Shown: positions 50,034 to 62,778 of the stretch, piece after piece
Layout of the letters: every line of letters starts with the position of its first letter
How positions within the stretch are numbered: position 1 is the first letter of the stretch
Source of the DNA: Arachis hypogaea
Lineage: Eukaryota; Streptophyta; Magnoliopsida; Fabales; Fabaceae
Reading direction: 5' to 3'
Length of the DNA stretch: 64,000 nucleotides
Assembly (NCBI RefSeq): GCF_003086295.3
Contig: NC_092045.1
Span: 24,618,890 to 24,682,889, forward strand
Position numbers and translations under genes: made by a program
Notes under the pieces: model-generated
Databases searched by the model: none
Seen by the model: only the letters and a program-made list of their open reading frames with translations
What the model was told of the DNA's origin: nothing

Positions 50034-51120
50034 TCAGATTTCGAACTAGGTTTTACTGTTCTTCTACGTTGTTGTATGTTTTACTGTTCTTCTTGCTCTA
50101 CGTCTCATTTTACAGTTTATAATGTTCTAGGTTTTACTGTTATTCTTGCTTCTATGCTACACTGTTCTTCTTCGTTCTTGTAGGTGTTACTGTTCTTGTT
50201 GTTCTAGTTCTTCTGGTAACTGATTTTTGGGAGGTATATTCCGTAGTTTGGTGGGTGTATATGGAGTAATTTATTGGGTGTATATGGCATAAAATGTTGG
50301 GTGTATATTTCTGAACTGATATACTGTAATAGTCAGCACTTGCTTATATTTGCTTGTCCATGGGTGTATATTGCTTGACCTTGTAATGTTGCTTGATATT
50401 GATGCATGTTTGAGTGATACCTGACTGATATATATGGGTGTATCTGAATCATATCTATGGGTGTATCTGACTGATATATATGGGTGTATCTGAATCATAT
50501 CTATGGGTGTATCTTACTGTTATCAATGGGTGTATCTGACTCATATATATGGGTGTATCTTACTGATATCTTACTGATATATCTTACTGTTACTATTTTA
50601 CTCATATTGTATATTTTCCACATTTTGAAAATGAAGAATTAGGTTTTACTGTTTTTCTACGTTCTTCTAGGTTTTACTGTTCTTCTTGTTCTAGGTCTCA
50701 TTTTATAGTTTTTAATGTTCTACTTGTTCTAGGTTTTACTGTTATTCTTGCTTCTAGGTTATTCTGTTCTTCTTAGTTGTTCTAGGTGTTACTGTTCTTG
50801 GTGTTCTAGTTCTTCTGGCAACTGATTTTTGGGAGTATATTGCGTGATTTGGTGGGTGTATATTGAGTATTTTGTTGGGTGTATATTTCTGAACTGATAT
50901 ACTGTAATATAGTCAACAGTTGCAACTGTTCTAATATTTGCTTGTCCATGGGTGTATATTGCTTGACCTTGTAATGTTGCTTGACCTTGTATATTAATGC
51001 ATGTTTGAGTGATATCTGACTGATATCTATGGGTGTATCTGACTCATATCTATGGGTGTATCTGAATCATATCTATGGGTGTATCTTACTGATATCTATG
51101 GGTGTATTTTTCATTTCAGA
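50034..51120. repeat. Tandem duplication of about 500-600 bp rich in GGGTGTAT words
   Basis: The segment starting near 50034 (TAGGTTTTACTGTTCTTCTACG ... TTTGGTGGGTGTATATGGAG ... GCATGTTTGAGTGATACCTG) is repeated, with small differences, from about 50641 to 51030. Each copy ends in a run of TATGGGTGTATCTGACTGATA-like units of 22-25 bases (50430-50570 and 51020-51110). It lies between the left terminus and the first recognised exon, in the position of a promoter or intron of the plus-strand gene. Confidence 0.8.
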
Positions 51121-51124
51121 AAAA

Positions 51125-51385
51125 ATGGCAAGCAGAAACCAAGCTGAAAAAAATGTAAGAACAAATATATGTCTTAGATGAAATCAGTTTTATATAATAG
51201 AAATATATCTGACTATAATTTTGCTTTGTTTACAGCAAACCAAAGACCTTAAGTGTGCAACACATATGTTAAGTGAGAAATTCAGAAACATGAGCGAGGA
51301 GAAGAAAATAATTATTAGGGATTTGGGATTTGGTGGCCTGATGCACATCCCGCCGCTAAGGGTGCATCACCAAATTGTCAGATAG
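51125..51385 (+). pseudogene. Remnant of the element's second gene (Ulp1-associated type), two exons
   Basis: Exon 51125-51154 encodes MASRNQAEKN and is followed by a GT donor. Exon 51236-51385 follows an AG acceptor and encodes QTKDLKCATHMLSEKFRNMS, then EEKK, IIIRDLGFGGLMHIPPLRVH and HQIVR-stop. I recognise RDLGFGGLMHIPPLRV as the N-terminal region of a large transposon-carried protein family in peanut-type genomes whose C-terminus is a Ulp1-like (C48) cysteine protease. The protease part is absent: after HHQ the homology ends and the frame stops, with the reading frame SQIDSKDIDTD just beyond, possibly the original C-terminus. This implies an internal deletion joining the two ends of the gene. 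The family link to Ulp1 is from memory and of moderate certainty; the truncation is clear. Confidence 0.5.
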
Positions 51386-51664
51386 ATTCTAAGGATATTG
51401 ACACTGATTAATGTAAATGTTATATAGTCCTGTAACAAATTGAACACATGCTGTAAAAATTTTCCAATTAAAATCCAGTTTATTGTAAAATTTCTTTCAA
51501 TAATTAAACTCTCTCTGCTGTATTCAAAATGTATGAATTACAGGTACTATAATATGAAGGAAAACATCAAACCAAATATACACCCATAACCTGCCATTTT
51601 TTACACCCAAAGAAAGTTGAATATACACCTAAAAATCTATCCCCCTGATGCTTTATCCCTAAAA

Positions 51665-51761
51665 TCCTGAACCCTAAACACTTAAAACCTAAACCCTATC
51701 CCCTAACCCGTAAACCCTAAAACCTAAACCGTAAACCCTAATACCTAAAACCCTTAAACCG
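51665..51761. repeat. Degenerate telomere-like (CCCTAAA)n tract
   Basis: About a dozen units of AACCCTAA, AAAACCTAA or AACCGTAAACCCTAA in tandem match the plant telomere repeat CCCTAAA with frequent single changes. It lies inside the Mutator-like element, between the converging gene remnants. Confidence 0.75.
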
Positions 51762-52129
51762 TTGTAAAAAAAATAGTATTTTATAACATAAAAACAAGAT
51801 TCTGAAGTATATATATGTATATATATGTAAAATGTGAAATACAAGAAAATTCTGAAATACACCCAAAAGAACATTGCTTTTACACCCAAAAGAATGCATG
51901 CTCTCGCTCCTTTGTGTGCTTCTCATCCTTGTCCAAAAGTGGTGATCCAGATAGACTGGAACCCATATATGACGGTCTTCATAGAGATCTGCAGAATACA
52001 CCCAAACAAAGACTATAAATACACCCGAAAAAAATTAAATTTACACCTCTGCTACAGATTTTAAACAAACATTACCTGAAAGCCACTTGTTGTCCACAAG
52101 ACCAAAATTTAGCAGAAAATCATTTCAAT

Positions 52130-53071
52130 TCCTATCAAATGAGTCTTTAAGCACACCCACGCTTCTCGCACTTCTCTCGTAATATAATTACTCACATCCT
52201 TTTCAATAAAATTTAACTCGCGATGACCCCCGACAGCCGCAACAAATGATTGGTAAGTTTTGCTTAGTCTAATACCAGCCTCCTCGTTATTCTCTATTGT
52301 ACGACGAATGGACATGCTTAGTTCCCTGTGTTGTTTGAGATATTTTAGATTTCCATTTTCTCTCTTTGCTACATGTAATCAATTGGTTCTTAATCTCGTT
52401 TCCCTTCCTATTTGTGCTCCGAACTCTTGTAGAAAACCCTGCAGCCTTGGCGTAGTTCTTGTAAACTTTTTCAGCATCTTCAAGGGTGGTAAAGGTCATT
52501 CCAACCTTGGGAACAAACTGGTCATCAACAACAGAGAGAGGCTGCAGAATACACCATGTCAAAAACTAAAAATACACCTAATCATGTCTGATATAATACA
52601 CCCGAACCGCAACAACTCAACTAAAATGACAATAAAAGCCATAAACTGTAAATACACAGGCTGCAGAATACACCATGTCAAAAACTAGAAACACACCCAA
52701 TCGTGTCTGATATAATACACCCGAACCACAACAACTCAGTTAAAATAATAGAAAAACCAGTAAACTGTAAATACACCCACACTTCCCTCAAAAATACACC
52801 CAAAAAAGTTCTTATCTACACCTGATTGTCTGCTATAAATTCCAGAAAATTAATCAAAACTAATACATTACATTCAATCCACAGATTTATCTTCATGCGT
52901 TAGTTTGACAGTCAATGTTCACGAATTATTCACCTACACAATGCTATACAAATTACTGCAACAAAATTCATAGTAATCCTATGTAAATCAAACCTCAGGA
53001 ACTTCGTTAGATTCAAATTCATAATCCACTTCGCTTGGATTCAGCTGACAATCTGAGGTTCAATCATCCAT
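52130..53071 (-). pseudogene. FAR1/MURA-type transposase remnant, internally deleted
   Basis: Exon 1 (53071-52994) starts MDD-stop-TSDCQLNPSEVDYEFESNEVPE: codon 4 is TGA (53062-53060). A GT donor follows. Exon 2 starts at 52541 after an AG acceptor and reads PLSVVDDQFVPKVGMTFTTL and EDAEKVYKNYAKAAGFSTRV, continuing into the FAR1 DNA-binding domain (a WRKY-GCM1-type zinc-binding fold). Near 52320 the sequence jumps, out of frame, to ELSMSIRRTIENNEEAGIRL and SKTYQSFVAAVGGHRELNFI, a segment that in the family lies well downstream of the zinc-binding domain. It stops making sense near 52130, before the MULE transposase core. The catalytic DDE domain and SWIM zinc finger are therefore missing. Homology is by recognition and strong. 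Relatives include the light-signalling factors FAR1/FHY3, but the location inside a transposon argues for transposase origin. Confidence 0.8.
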
Positions 53072-53421
53072 TATCTTCAAAACGAGTTCAAACTTTGATT
53101 TCAGAAAACAAAAAATCAAATAGAAAATGAAGCTGGAGTTACAGAGAGAGGAACTAACGTAAATGACGAAGAAGAAACGAGTGAGAAAGGAGGGGAAAAG
53201 AACGATCGAAGAAACCAGGGGAAGCTTCGCGAGAAGAAGAACGAGCAAATCTGCAAATAAGAAAAATGAAGAAGGAAACAAATCTTTTAAATTTGGTAGT
53301 TATATATAGCGCGTGTATACGACGTAGCCATTGGAGCGCATTTTAGGTTTTAGGGTGTTAAGTAACTTGTAAAGCATACAAGTCGTTAGTGCTTGTATGC
53401 AGAGCTTTTCTGTTTTAAATT

Positions 53422-53960
53422 ATTTAAAAATATTTTTGTTGATAACAAAATTTAAAAATATTTTTATTAGCATCAAGATAATTTAAGTGTATTTTTTGTG
53501 ATTTATCTTTTTTTTTGGGCTTGAGTTTGCCCTTTAATTAAGATATTGTTTGTCCTTTTGACAGTGGTCATTCACTATTACATATATGCTCAAATGGGCC
53601 TTCAATTGTTGTCAACAAAAAATGGGTCTTGGGCTCTTTGTTAATTGGAAAAACTATTATAAAGAGTATGTTTTCGAGTTGGGTCTCCAAAAAAGGAAGT
53701 GTAGCAAGATAGTCAAAGCGCGGCAGTGTAACCCTTTAATTTAACTATGAAACATCGTTAAGGCTATATTTGGTTGGAAGGAAAGAAATAAAAAAGAGAG
53801 AAAAGAAAGGAAAGAAATTGAGTGAATTTTTATTTTTTTAAATGTATTTGGATGAAAAGAAAATAAAAAGGAAAGAAATGTTATAAAAACACAACTTTAC
53901 CTTTGTATTATAAAATACATTGAAAAAAGTGAAGGGGTAATATTAAAAGTTGTGAGAAAA
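53422..53960. other. Intergenic stretch with a possible half-MITE
   Basis: GGCTATATTTGGTTGGAAGG at 53762 resembles the start of common plant MITEs, followed by A/G-rich AAGGAAAGAAA repeats (53779-53875). No matching inverted end is seen before the LTR homology begins at 53961, so if it is a MITE it is truncated. Confidence 0.35.
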
Positions 53961-55154
53961 AATAAGTTGAAAGAAATTTATATCAAGGAGCCTGTGAAGA
54001 AAAGTTTAAAACAATAGTCGTAATGCTCACATAAATGGAAAACTTGCGTACGAAGAAAATTAAGGTTCATAAACCTAAATATATAGAAAGTAAGAGTAGG
54101 GAGTCAAGGATACAAAATAACAAGCTCCTAATTCAGCCTGTGAAGCTAAGGTTGGGTAAAGAAATATTTACATACATATATATGTATCCCAAAATCCAAA
54201 ATACAAATATAGACCCTAATTCTCCTTAAACCTCTAAGAGGTACAAAATAAAGTAGCTGTTCGGAGAGTTAAGTACATATATAAACATAACTATACATGC
54301 CATACAACCTATCTTAGGGTCACCTAGCCTAAGTTTTCACAAGACATTATATATTAAATACAAGAAACCAAAACTATATCTTGGCCGATTTTCCGATAAC
54401 CCGGAACACCTCAAGCGTTTCCGAACCACAAGCTACACAACTCCAGCCCCCCTTACCAACGATACCCAGCCTCCAAATCTAATCCTCTAGCTTTTAATTT
54501 CTCAAATTAACTCCAACTGATAACCAATTTCAATCTAACATCACAATTATCACTATAATCAATATAGAATTCACTAAATCAACATCTCACAAACGATTGG
54601 AGGATTCTTACCTGACCCACAGCTCAAACAAGCTAAACCCGACAATACTCGCAGGTTAACTCGAACCTAAACACCGAAATCATGTAAAATTCAACATAAT
54701 TTCACATTGGGTTGCAAAATTGGGAAAGAGAAAATTAAAAAACAAAACGTGGATTCCTTACCAAATTGACCACCGGGCTTTGTAGAGATTGACGCTGCGA
54801 TTGCGTGGCCACAAACGGTACGGCGATCGGAGCTCCAGCTCAAAAGTTACAAGGATTTGATTATGGAAGTGAGGGTTCGTGTTTTGGAACTCTCTTCTTC
54901 CCTCTCTTGAAGCTTCCAGCGTGAATTGTATGTTGAGGGAGAGAGAAGATGGCTGAAGCCATCTTTATTAAGCGTTAAGATTGGGCCCGGTTTGTCCCGT
55001 TCGACTCAATTATGGGCCGATTTCTTTAAAATTAGTGTTAAAATTCATATTTTAATTTTCTCCATCATATTAAATCATAAAAATCACATTTCTAATTATC
55101 TTTATTAATAATTAATTTATTAGATAATTATTCGTAAATTATTTGGGGTTTACA
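53961..55154 (-). mobile_element. 3' LTR of a minus-strand gypsy element, outer end missing
   Basis: This is direct-repeat homology to 56230-57431, clearly above 90 percent by eye over long stretches (for example 54060-54360 against 56340-56640). The inner end is GGGGTTTACA at 55154. The outer part present in the other LTR (TGCAACACCC to the AAT microsatellite) is missing, so the homology starts at the microsatellite edge. Confidence 0.8.
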
Positions 55155-56023
55155 TTCTACCCCCCTAACAGATTTTTTTCGTCCTCGAAAATTTGCTCTC
55201 AATTCTCCATATACGCTCCCTCTGATTCAACTGATCTCTTACCATTCATTTTGTCATTCTCCAACATCAATTTAATATCCTATTCCCCGTTTAAGCCTAA
55301 GCTAACCCGTTTGTCTCACTATTAGCTTTGTTTAACTCTCTTAACGAGTACAAACTTCTTTAATATCTTATTTTGAGTAAATATGTTATAACCTAAGCCG
55401 CACATTCTCACTCTTCATACTCGATCATGTGTTAATCCTTGAATCATTCTCATACCTCAAGACTCCTTTCTCTCATCATTACAACTCTAGACTCACCAAA
55501 ATTACTGTGCTTCCATAGCGTTACTCTGATTATAAGTCCCCAAGATTCTACATCGTTCACTTATTCAGCCAAAGCATTCCTTGAATCTCTCCATCTTTCT
55601 AACTAAATGTTATCGACCTTTGCCCTTGCTACAAGAGTCCTAATCCCTAGGCGTCTCCACCACCTAATCCATTATTGCCTCCATCACAATTCCTAGGTTA
55701 TCCGCTCCATTCTTTCAGTAGTAGCTCCCACAGAAGCAACCATATTGTCCAAAGTAGCTTGAAAATCAATCGTACTACCTTGCTCGCGTTCACGAGACGT
55801 CATTTGGGTCTTGTCGACACCGAACAATTGATATTAAGGTGATCAGTCTTAATATCTAAAGTCTAGTGCTTCGAATCTCCAAAAGTAATGCTCATGAATA
55901 TTTAAGCTATATATGTCAAGTAGACATCCTAAATAGTATGTACACACAGACAGAGTATGCTCAGAAGCATATAGTCAGTCCATTCCCGAGGCTCTACGGG
56001 AATGAACTGCTCTGATACCATAA
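55155..56023 (-). mobile_element. Drastically shortened gypsy interior: polypurine tract, pol tail, gag start, primer site
   Basis: Read on the minus strand from the right: the primer site TGGTATCAGAGC (56020-56009) lies 3 bases inside the LTR; then comes a leader homologous to 316-529. A gag ATG at 55803-55801 starts a 36-codon frame (MTSREREQGSTIDFQATLDN, then MVASVGATTERMERIT) that ends at TAG 55695-55693. Next to the left LTR are TTTTCGAGGACGAA, typical of the gypsy pol 3' end, and the polypurine tract TTAGGGGGGTAGAA just before TGTAAACCCC. Protease, reverse transcriptase, RNase H and integrase are absent, so only about 870 bp remain of an interior normally several kb long. It could move only with enzymes from another element. 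Confidence 0.75.
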
Positions 56024-57431
<1,408 letters not shown>

Positions 57432-59960
57432 GTCGCCATCACCGTCGTTTGTGCTCGCCGTTGGGGAAGCCGTCTCCGGAGAAGCTGAAGGCGAAGGAGG
57501 GAAGGAAGCCGCACCATTCGTTGCTGCTTCTGCCATAGTCTGTCGCTTCCAATCATTGCTGTTCGTGTCAGTTGCCGCCGCTATCGTGGTTGTCACACTT
57601 CTAGTAGTCAAAAATCGCCGCTGGAGCCCCTGTCTTTTTGGTAAGCATTTTCATTTCGGAAACCCTTGTAATTGGTATTCTGTTCTATGTTGTTAAAGGA
57701 TATAAGGTTTTGGTACCGTAGGATTGAGTTTCAATTATTGCATGTTGGTGAATTTAAGTGCTGCCATGGCTGCGGATATAGTGGGGCTGTGGTTACGGCT
57801 GCCGCTGTTGCAAGCCAGGAGAAAAATGAGTTTTGATGTGTTTTGGAGTTTCGAAGTTTCGACAATCGAGGTAGGGACGATTTTTTAAACTCAATTTACT
57901 ATCAAGAATTGTTACAAGTCGATATTAATGCAAAAAATATATCTTTATGATTTTCTTAAGTCATATGGATTGAATTGAATTATTTTGGATGACTCTAATA
58001 GTCTGTTTGATTGAATTATTGATTGGTTGTGGTGGCTTAAAATTATAATTTTTAATTGATTATGTTGAAGTTGATTTAAATTGTGATTTACTGGGACTGG
58101 TTTGATTTTGCCAGTAATGAATTAATATTTAGAAATGATTTGAAAAGAGTTTGAGAAATGGTCTGGATGGGACTCAAGAAAGGTGGCAAAGTTCGAGTTT
58201 TAGGGAAGATGCTGCCAAAATTTTTATAAAAATTTTGGAAAGTTTTATTTTGGTTAATTTGGATTGAAGAATTGTTTTCTTTGATTTTAATTTATTTAAG
58301 AAACGAATGAATTATGTTTAAGTTTAAATTATTGAGAAAAGACTTATGTTTTGAGTTTCATTAAGAAATTACATTTGAAAAATTTTAGTGAATTTTAAAA
58401 GTAATTTGTTTTTGATTGAATAATTCTGGTTTGTGACGTTTTGGAAAAAGTTGAAGAATTCGAATTTTGATTTAGCAAAATGGGACGATCTCCGAGCCTT
58501 TGGGAATGTTTTAAATTTAAGAATGAAACTAAAATTAATTTTGCTTTAAATGATTTGGTTTTAAAATTGGTTTGGAACTTTTGGTTTAAATAATTTGGTT
58601 TTGGTTTAAATGATTTGGTTTTGGTTTAAATTTTATTTTGATCGATTCAAATTGAGCAGCTATGATTTTAAAATTTTTTAATGAATTTAAGGAAATGAGA
58701 TTGGTGATCATTCCCCTAAAATCTAAAGGCCTTGTCGAGGGGTTTAACTAATAAATGATTTTCTTTTGTCTTTTGAAAAAAGAATTGGCTTTAAGTGAAA
58801 TTGTTTTGAAGGTTTTGATGAATGTCACAAAGAGGTGGTATTAGTTAAAGGAAAAAGAAATTTGAGATTTGAATTACCTTGGCAGTGTGCAAGGGTTGTG
58901 GTTCGTCCCACTTGCTCTGGGTCAAGATTTTAAAAGATTGTAGTTTTGAATGTGAGCTTTGACCTAACAATGATTGTGGTAGTGTACCGCTTGTCTAGTG
59001 TCGCAATGTGTGTGAGGATCGTGATGGTTTACCACCCACGGGTGTGTGCTTTCCAATTGAAAATCTTGCGAGGATTGTGGTGGTGTACCCCTCGCAATGG
59101 TGGGGATCGTGGTGGTGTACCGTCTACAAGTTTTCAGGAGGACGATATCTGGATTATTTACCGGATTTGTTGGGTTCTGGCAAAGTAATTGACACGTGAG
59201 CTCACGGCCCAGTAGGACAGGCATGCATCATACTACATTTGTTTTCTTTGTTTGAGTTTGCTTAAGTGTTTTGGTTTACCTATCTAATAATTTTTGTCTA
59301 ATTGTCATTTGTTGTACTTACTGTAATTGCTCTCTGATTGTATTTGTCTTACATTATTGGTACCTATGATTCATTATGTTTTGGAATTGAGTTTTGATGG
59401 TGATTTGTTTTGAATTGGGCCAGAGACCGAGTTGATTTGATTTGGGTCAGAGGCCGAGTTAATTTGATTTGGGTCGGAGGCCATGATTGGTTGGATCAGT
59501 GGTAAGTTTGGTTAAAATGGTTTCTTAGTAAGCGGTAAAATGTAAGGAATCTTATTTTGCGTAAAATTTTTACAAGAAAAATATGTTTTAGATTTGGATA
59601 ATGAACTGATGATAACGTGATTGAAAATAGTTTTATTTAAAATATCTTCTTATGACAATTCTTAAAAATCCTCTACTGAGAACCAGCGAGGGCGATATTC
59701 TCACCCCCTACAGACTTCTCTTTTCAAGACAGACGAGGAAGCTTGCGGTGGTTTTGTTAAGTTCTTAGATATGTTGTTATTGTGTGTGTGTGTATTAGTC
59801 ATGGTTTTTACCTCACCTTTGTCATTATAAGTTTGTAAAAGGGATAGGAGTTGTATGATTTGTATATATGTATATGCATGTTGGTAAAAATTTAAAAGTA
59901 TTTTCAATTTTTTCAAAAAAACAGCGATACAGTTTCGATTTAAAGGCTCGTAATCAAATT
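57432..59960 (+). mobile_element. LTR-type retrotransposon remnant related to the solo LTR at 18-24 kb
   Basis: The phrases GCAAGGGTTGTGGTTCGTCCCACTTGCTC (58887-58916) and GGACAGGCATGCATCATACTACATTTG (59215-59241) match the interior of the 18236-23763 LTR in the same order and orientation. Triplicated GGGTC(A/G)GAGGCCGAGTTAATTTG units lie at 59415-59485. The left end is GC-rich (57432-57640, GCCGCCGCTATCG) and abuts the gypsy LTR directly, so the gypsy element probably inserted into this one. No Gag or Pol frames. The outer boundaries are not defined. Frames in 57405-57696 and 58946-59224 are not recognisable proteins. Confidence 0.55.
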
Positions 59961-61800
59961 TACTTACTTCCCAACGACTAATTTCTTCTATGCTGCCTAC
60001 ACCATTTCATTACATCCACATCACCAAATGACACTAATTTTGAATCACTCACGACTTTGCATTATTAGATTCAGATCCTACTCCTCTCCCTATTTATACA
60101 ACAGACATACAACTACCTCAAATACCTTCCAACTATACTAAAAAAAAAAAAAAATACTCATACAAGGATTACTCAATCTAAAACAGGATTCATATAAAAA
60201 TTAATTTTAAATTTTTAATTTAAAATTAATTTAAAATTATAAATAGATATAATTAAATTTAATTTGATAAAAATAAACGTATCATATTATTATACTTATA
60301 TGATTAATTATGTTTATTCGGTTTTGAAAAATTAACTATTTAAAATGGTTAATTTCAAATTAAAAAAATGTATTCGTCTATTTTTAATAAACATCCTCAC
60401 ATTATTTTGTTTTGAAAGGGGACTGCAGCCACTATAATCTTTTAAGTGTCTCAACAAAAATTTCAGAACATAATCACAAAATAATTCTAAATAATTAAAA
60501 GCAATATCGAATTCAAGTAAAAAGCATATAAATAATTATAAGTCAGCATAAATTGTGGCTTAATTTTAATTTTTTATCATTAAAGAAAAATAGGAGCTAA
60601 TAGAATAACAAGCTTTAAAAAACATATTTTAATGTTGTTTGATGTCTTCATTTATAAGTCTAATTTTTAGAGCTTTATTCGAAGGTATTTTGTCTTATAG
60701 TACTTTAATACTTAGATCTTAATTTTTATTACAATATTTTTTATGTTCAGATTATTTGTTTGCAATTATCATTCATGGAGAGGACGAGATAATGAATGAA
60801 TTCGAATAGGAGCATGAGGATGTTATTTTTAAATTAGTCGTTAATTTAATAATTAGCTATAGATAACCTATTTTTAATGTTGGTTATTAAACCGTCCTAT
60901 AATTTATCATTGTCAATTGATTCAGCCATTCACTGTCTTATAACCTAATATTTTTCTTTGGTTACTAAATTACTAGCTAACTTAATTATTAACAACTAAC
61001 TGGTTAGTGATCGATTAGTGAACAAAAATTTTTATCCTAACTTTTATGTTGGTTGCTCAATCAATCTCCAAATTTGCCATTAGTAACTTGTTTAGCTACT
61101 AAAATGTTTTTAATCATCTCAAAGCTTATTTTTTCATCTTGATTATTAAATCGATCACTAATATTTTATTTAAATATCACCATTTTTGCTTAGTAAATAT
61201 CTAATAGATCACAAAATTGATGGTATAATAGATTAAAATATATTTTTTACATTGCGCACTTGGTTTTTCTATTATAGATGCCAATAATATACATTACGAT
61301 AGACTAATACTTAATTGAGCGCTTATTCGAAACAATTATAAGAATCGATCATCTGAGCTATAGTTCATAATAAAACACTAATAACATGATACAATGATAA
61401 AATTAGTAAAGATATAATAATTTATATTTTCTGATGATAAATTTAATCATTTTTAGTGAACATATTGTTCGAGATGAAACTTGATATGAACTTGAAGGAG
61501 CTATTATGTTTAGGGTTTAATCCGCCATTTTTAGACATTAAACATTACAGCGAATCATTATATAATTTTTTATTAAATTAGTTGTTCAAACTTATAAATT
61601 TGTAACTAATCTTAATAGGATGTATTTTTGTCCTTTTTAAAGTAATTAATACAATATTTAAATATTTTGAATTAAAATTAAAATTTTGTTTTCTATAGCT
61701 AATTATTTAAATAATCTAATTCTAAAAGAGCTCTTACTATTCGAAATAAATAATGAGGCAAACATGTAAATATTAGTTGAGAGTTAATATTTATAATTAA
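59961..61800. other. AT-rich intergenic stretch, no gene seen
   Basis: No protein-like frame, RNA gene or bounded repeat was recognised. A variety of short TTAGTGA/TAACTAA words occur around 60840-61200. Confidence 0.5.
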
Positions 61801-61805
61801 TTTGA

Positions 61806-61985
61806 TAATATCCTAGTACCAACGATAGCCAAAATTGAATTAGGTTATATGTATGTCTTGTTTACAACTCTATATAAATTAATTCGATTTATGTGTAAAT
61901 AGAGTAAATCGAATCAATTAGATTCGATTTATATAGAGTTGTAAACGGGACATGCATATAATCCAATTCAGTTTAGGATATTGGT
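61806..61985. mobile_element. Hairpin-forming element (fold-back MITE-like, about 180 bp)
   Basis: The left arm (GGTTATATGTATGTCTTG, then TTTACAACTCTATATAAAT and TCGATTTA) pairs with the right arm (ATTATATGCATGTCCCG and TTTACAACTCTATATAAATC in reverse complement) over about 60 bases with few mismatches. The loop is some 30 bases, and the outer words AATATCCTA/TAGGATATT also pair. The left arm has about 20 extra bases. No clear target duplication. Confidence 0.7.
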
Positions 61986-62778
61986 CTAATTTTAGTTGAT
62001 TTATCATGTATATATTGTACTAGTAGTAAATTGAATAAGCCTAATTTAATTTATTATTGATACAAATTATTGACATTTTTTACTTTTAAGTTAATTATTT
62101 ATTTTTTTATTAATTTTAAAACATAAATATCAATAAAAAATACTCACATTTAGATTCAAATAAAATATAAGAAAAATCAAAACAAATAAAAATAGAAATT
62201 CAACTTTTGTATTTTAATTCAAATAATTGAAAAAATAAAATAAAAAAGAGAAAACGCGTGTTTTTAATTAATCTTTAAATATATTTTTTAAAATTAATCC
62301 TCGAATGTAGTAATTTTATCATTCTAAATTCAAATATAAATTTTTAATATTTAAAATAATCCAGCAACTTTAATTTTAAAAGAACAATTTTGTATTTTAA
62401 AAATTAACTAATATTATAGGTTACTTTTTTAGAATTAAATCATATTTTTAAATCAAATTAAATAATTTTAATTTTAAAATATATTTTAATCTTTTAAAAT
62501 TAACTGTAAAAAATATTCTTATTTTATTATTTTTTTACCTTTTATTTTTGTTTTTATTATAATAGTTCAATATCAATTTCAAAATAAAATAGCTCAAAAT
62601 AAAAATAATATAACAAAAAATTTTAATTCAAACAAATTTAAATAAAGAATTATAAAATTATTTTTTTATTACTATAGTTTTTAATTTTAACTCACTACAA
62701 TTTTAAATAAAAAAATTAATTCTAACTTAAAATGAATTTGAGAAAAAAACATAAAATAAATTTTAATAACCTAATATC
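61986..62778. other. AT-rich stretch, no gene seen
   Basis: Poly-A/T-type low complexity throughout. Nothing recognised. Confidence 0.6.

Larger units (their letters stand above)
49663..53412. mobile_element. Mutator-like element (3750 bp) with perfect 9-bp duplication
   Basis: TTTTAAATT abuts both ends (49654-49662 and 53413-53421). The left terminus TGGGCCTGCTACACATACAAGC aligns end to end with the inverted right terminus CAGAAAAGCTCTGCATACAAGC. The similarity continues in patches for about 100 bases (TTACAAG, CACACGCGC/TACACGCGC, GCGCTCC). Inside, from the right, lies a minus-strand FAR1-type transposase remnant (53071-52130), and from the left a plus-strand second-ORF remnant (51125-51385). 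They converge, as in Mutator-like elements that carry a MURA-like gene plus an accessory gene. The words GGGTGTAT and TACACCC are scattered throughout. Both genes are internally deleted, so the copy is non-autonomous. Confidence 0.85.

Noticed and set aside
49700..50122. 140-codon frame at the left end of the Mutator-like element
   Set aside because: The first part is terminal inverted repeat and the last part is intron-like duplicated sequence; at most a stretch from 49820 could be a leader exon, which I cannot support.
58946..59224. Overlapping frames of 63-86 codons on both strands
   Set aside because: They lie in an LTR remnant with GTGGTGTACC-type repeats and match no protein.
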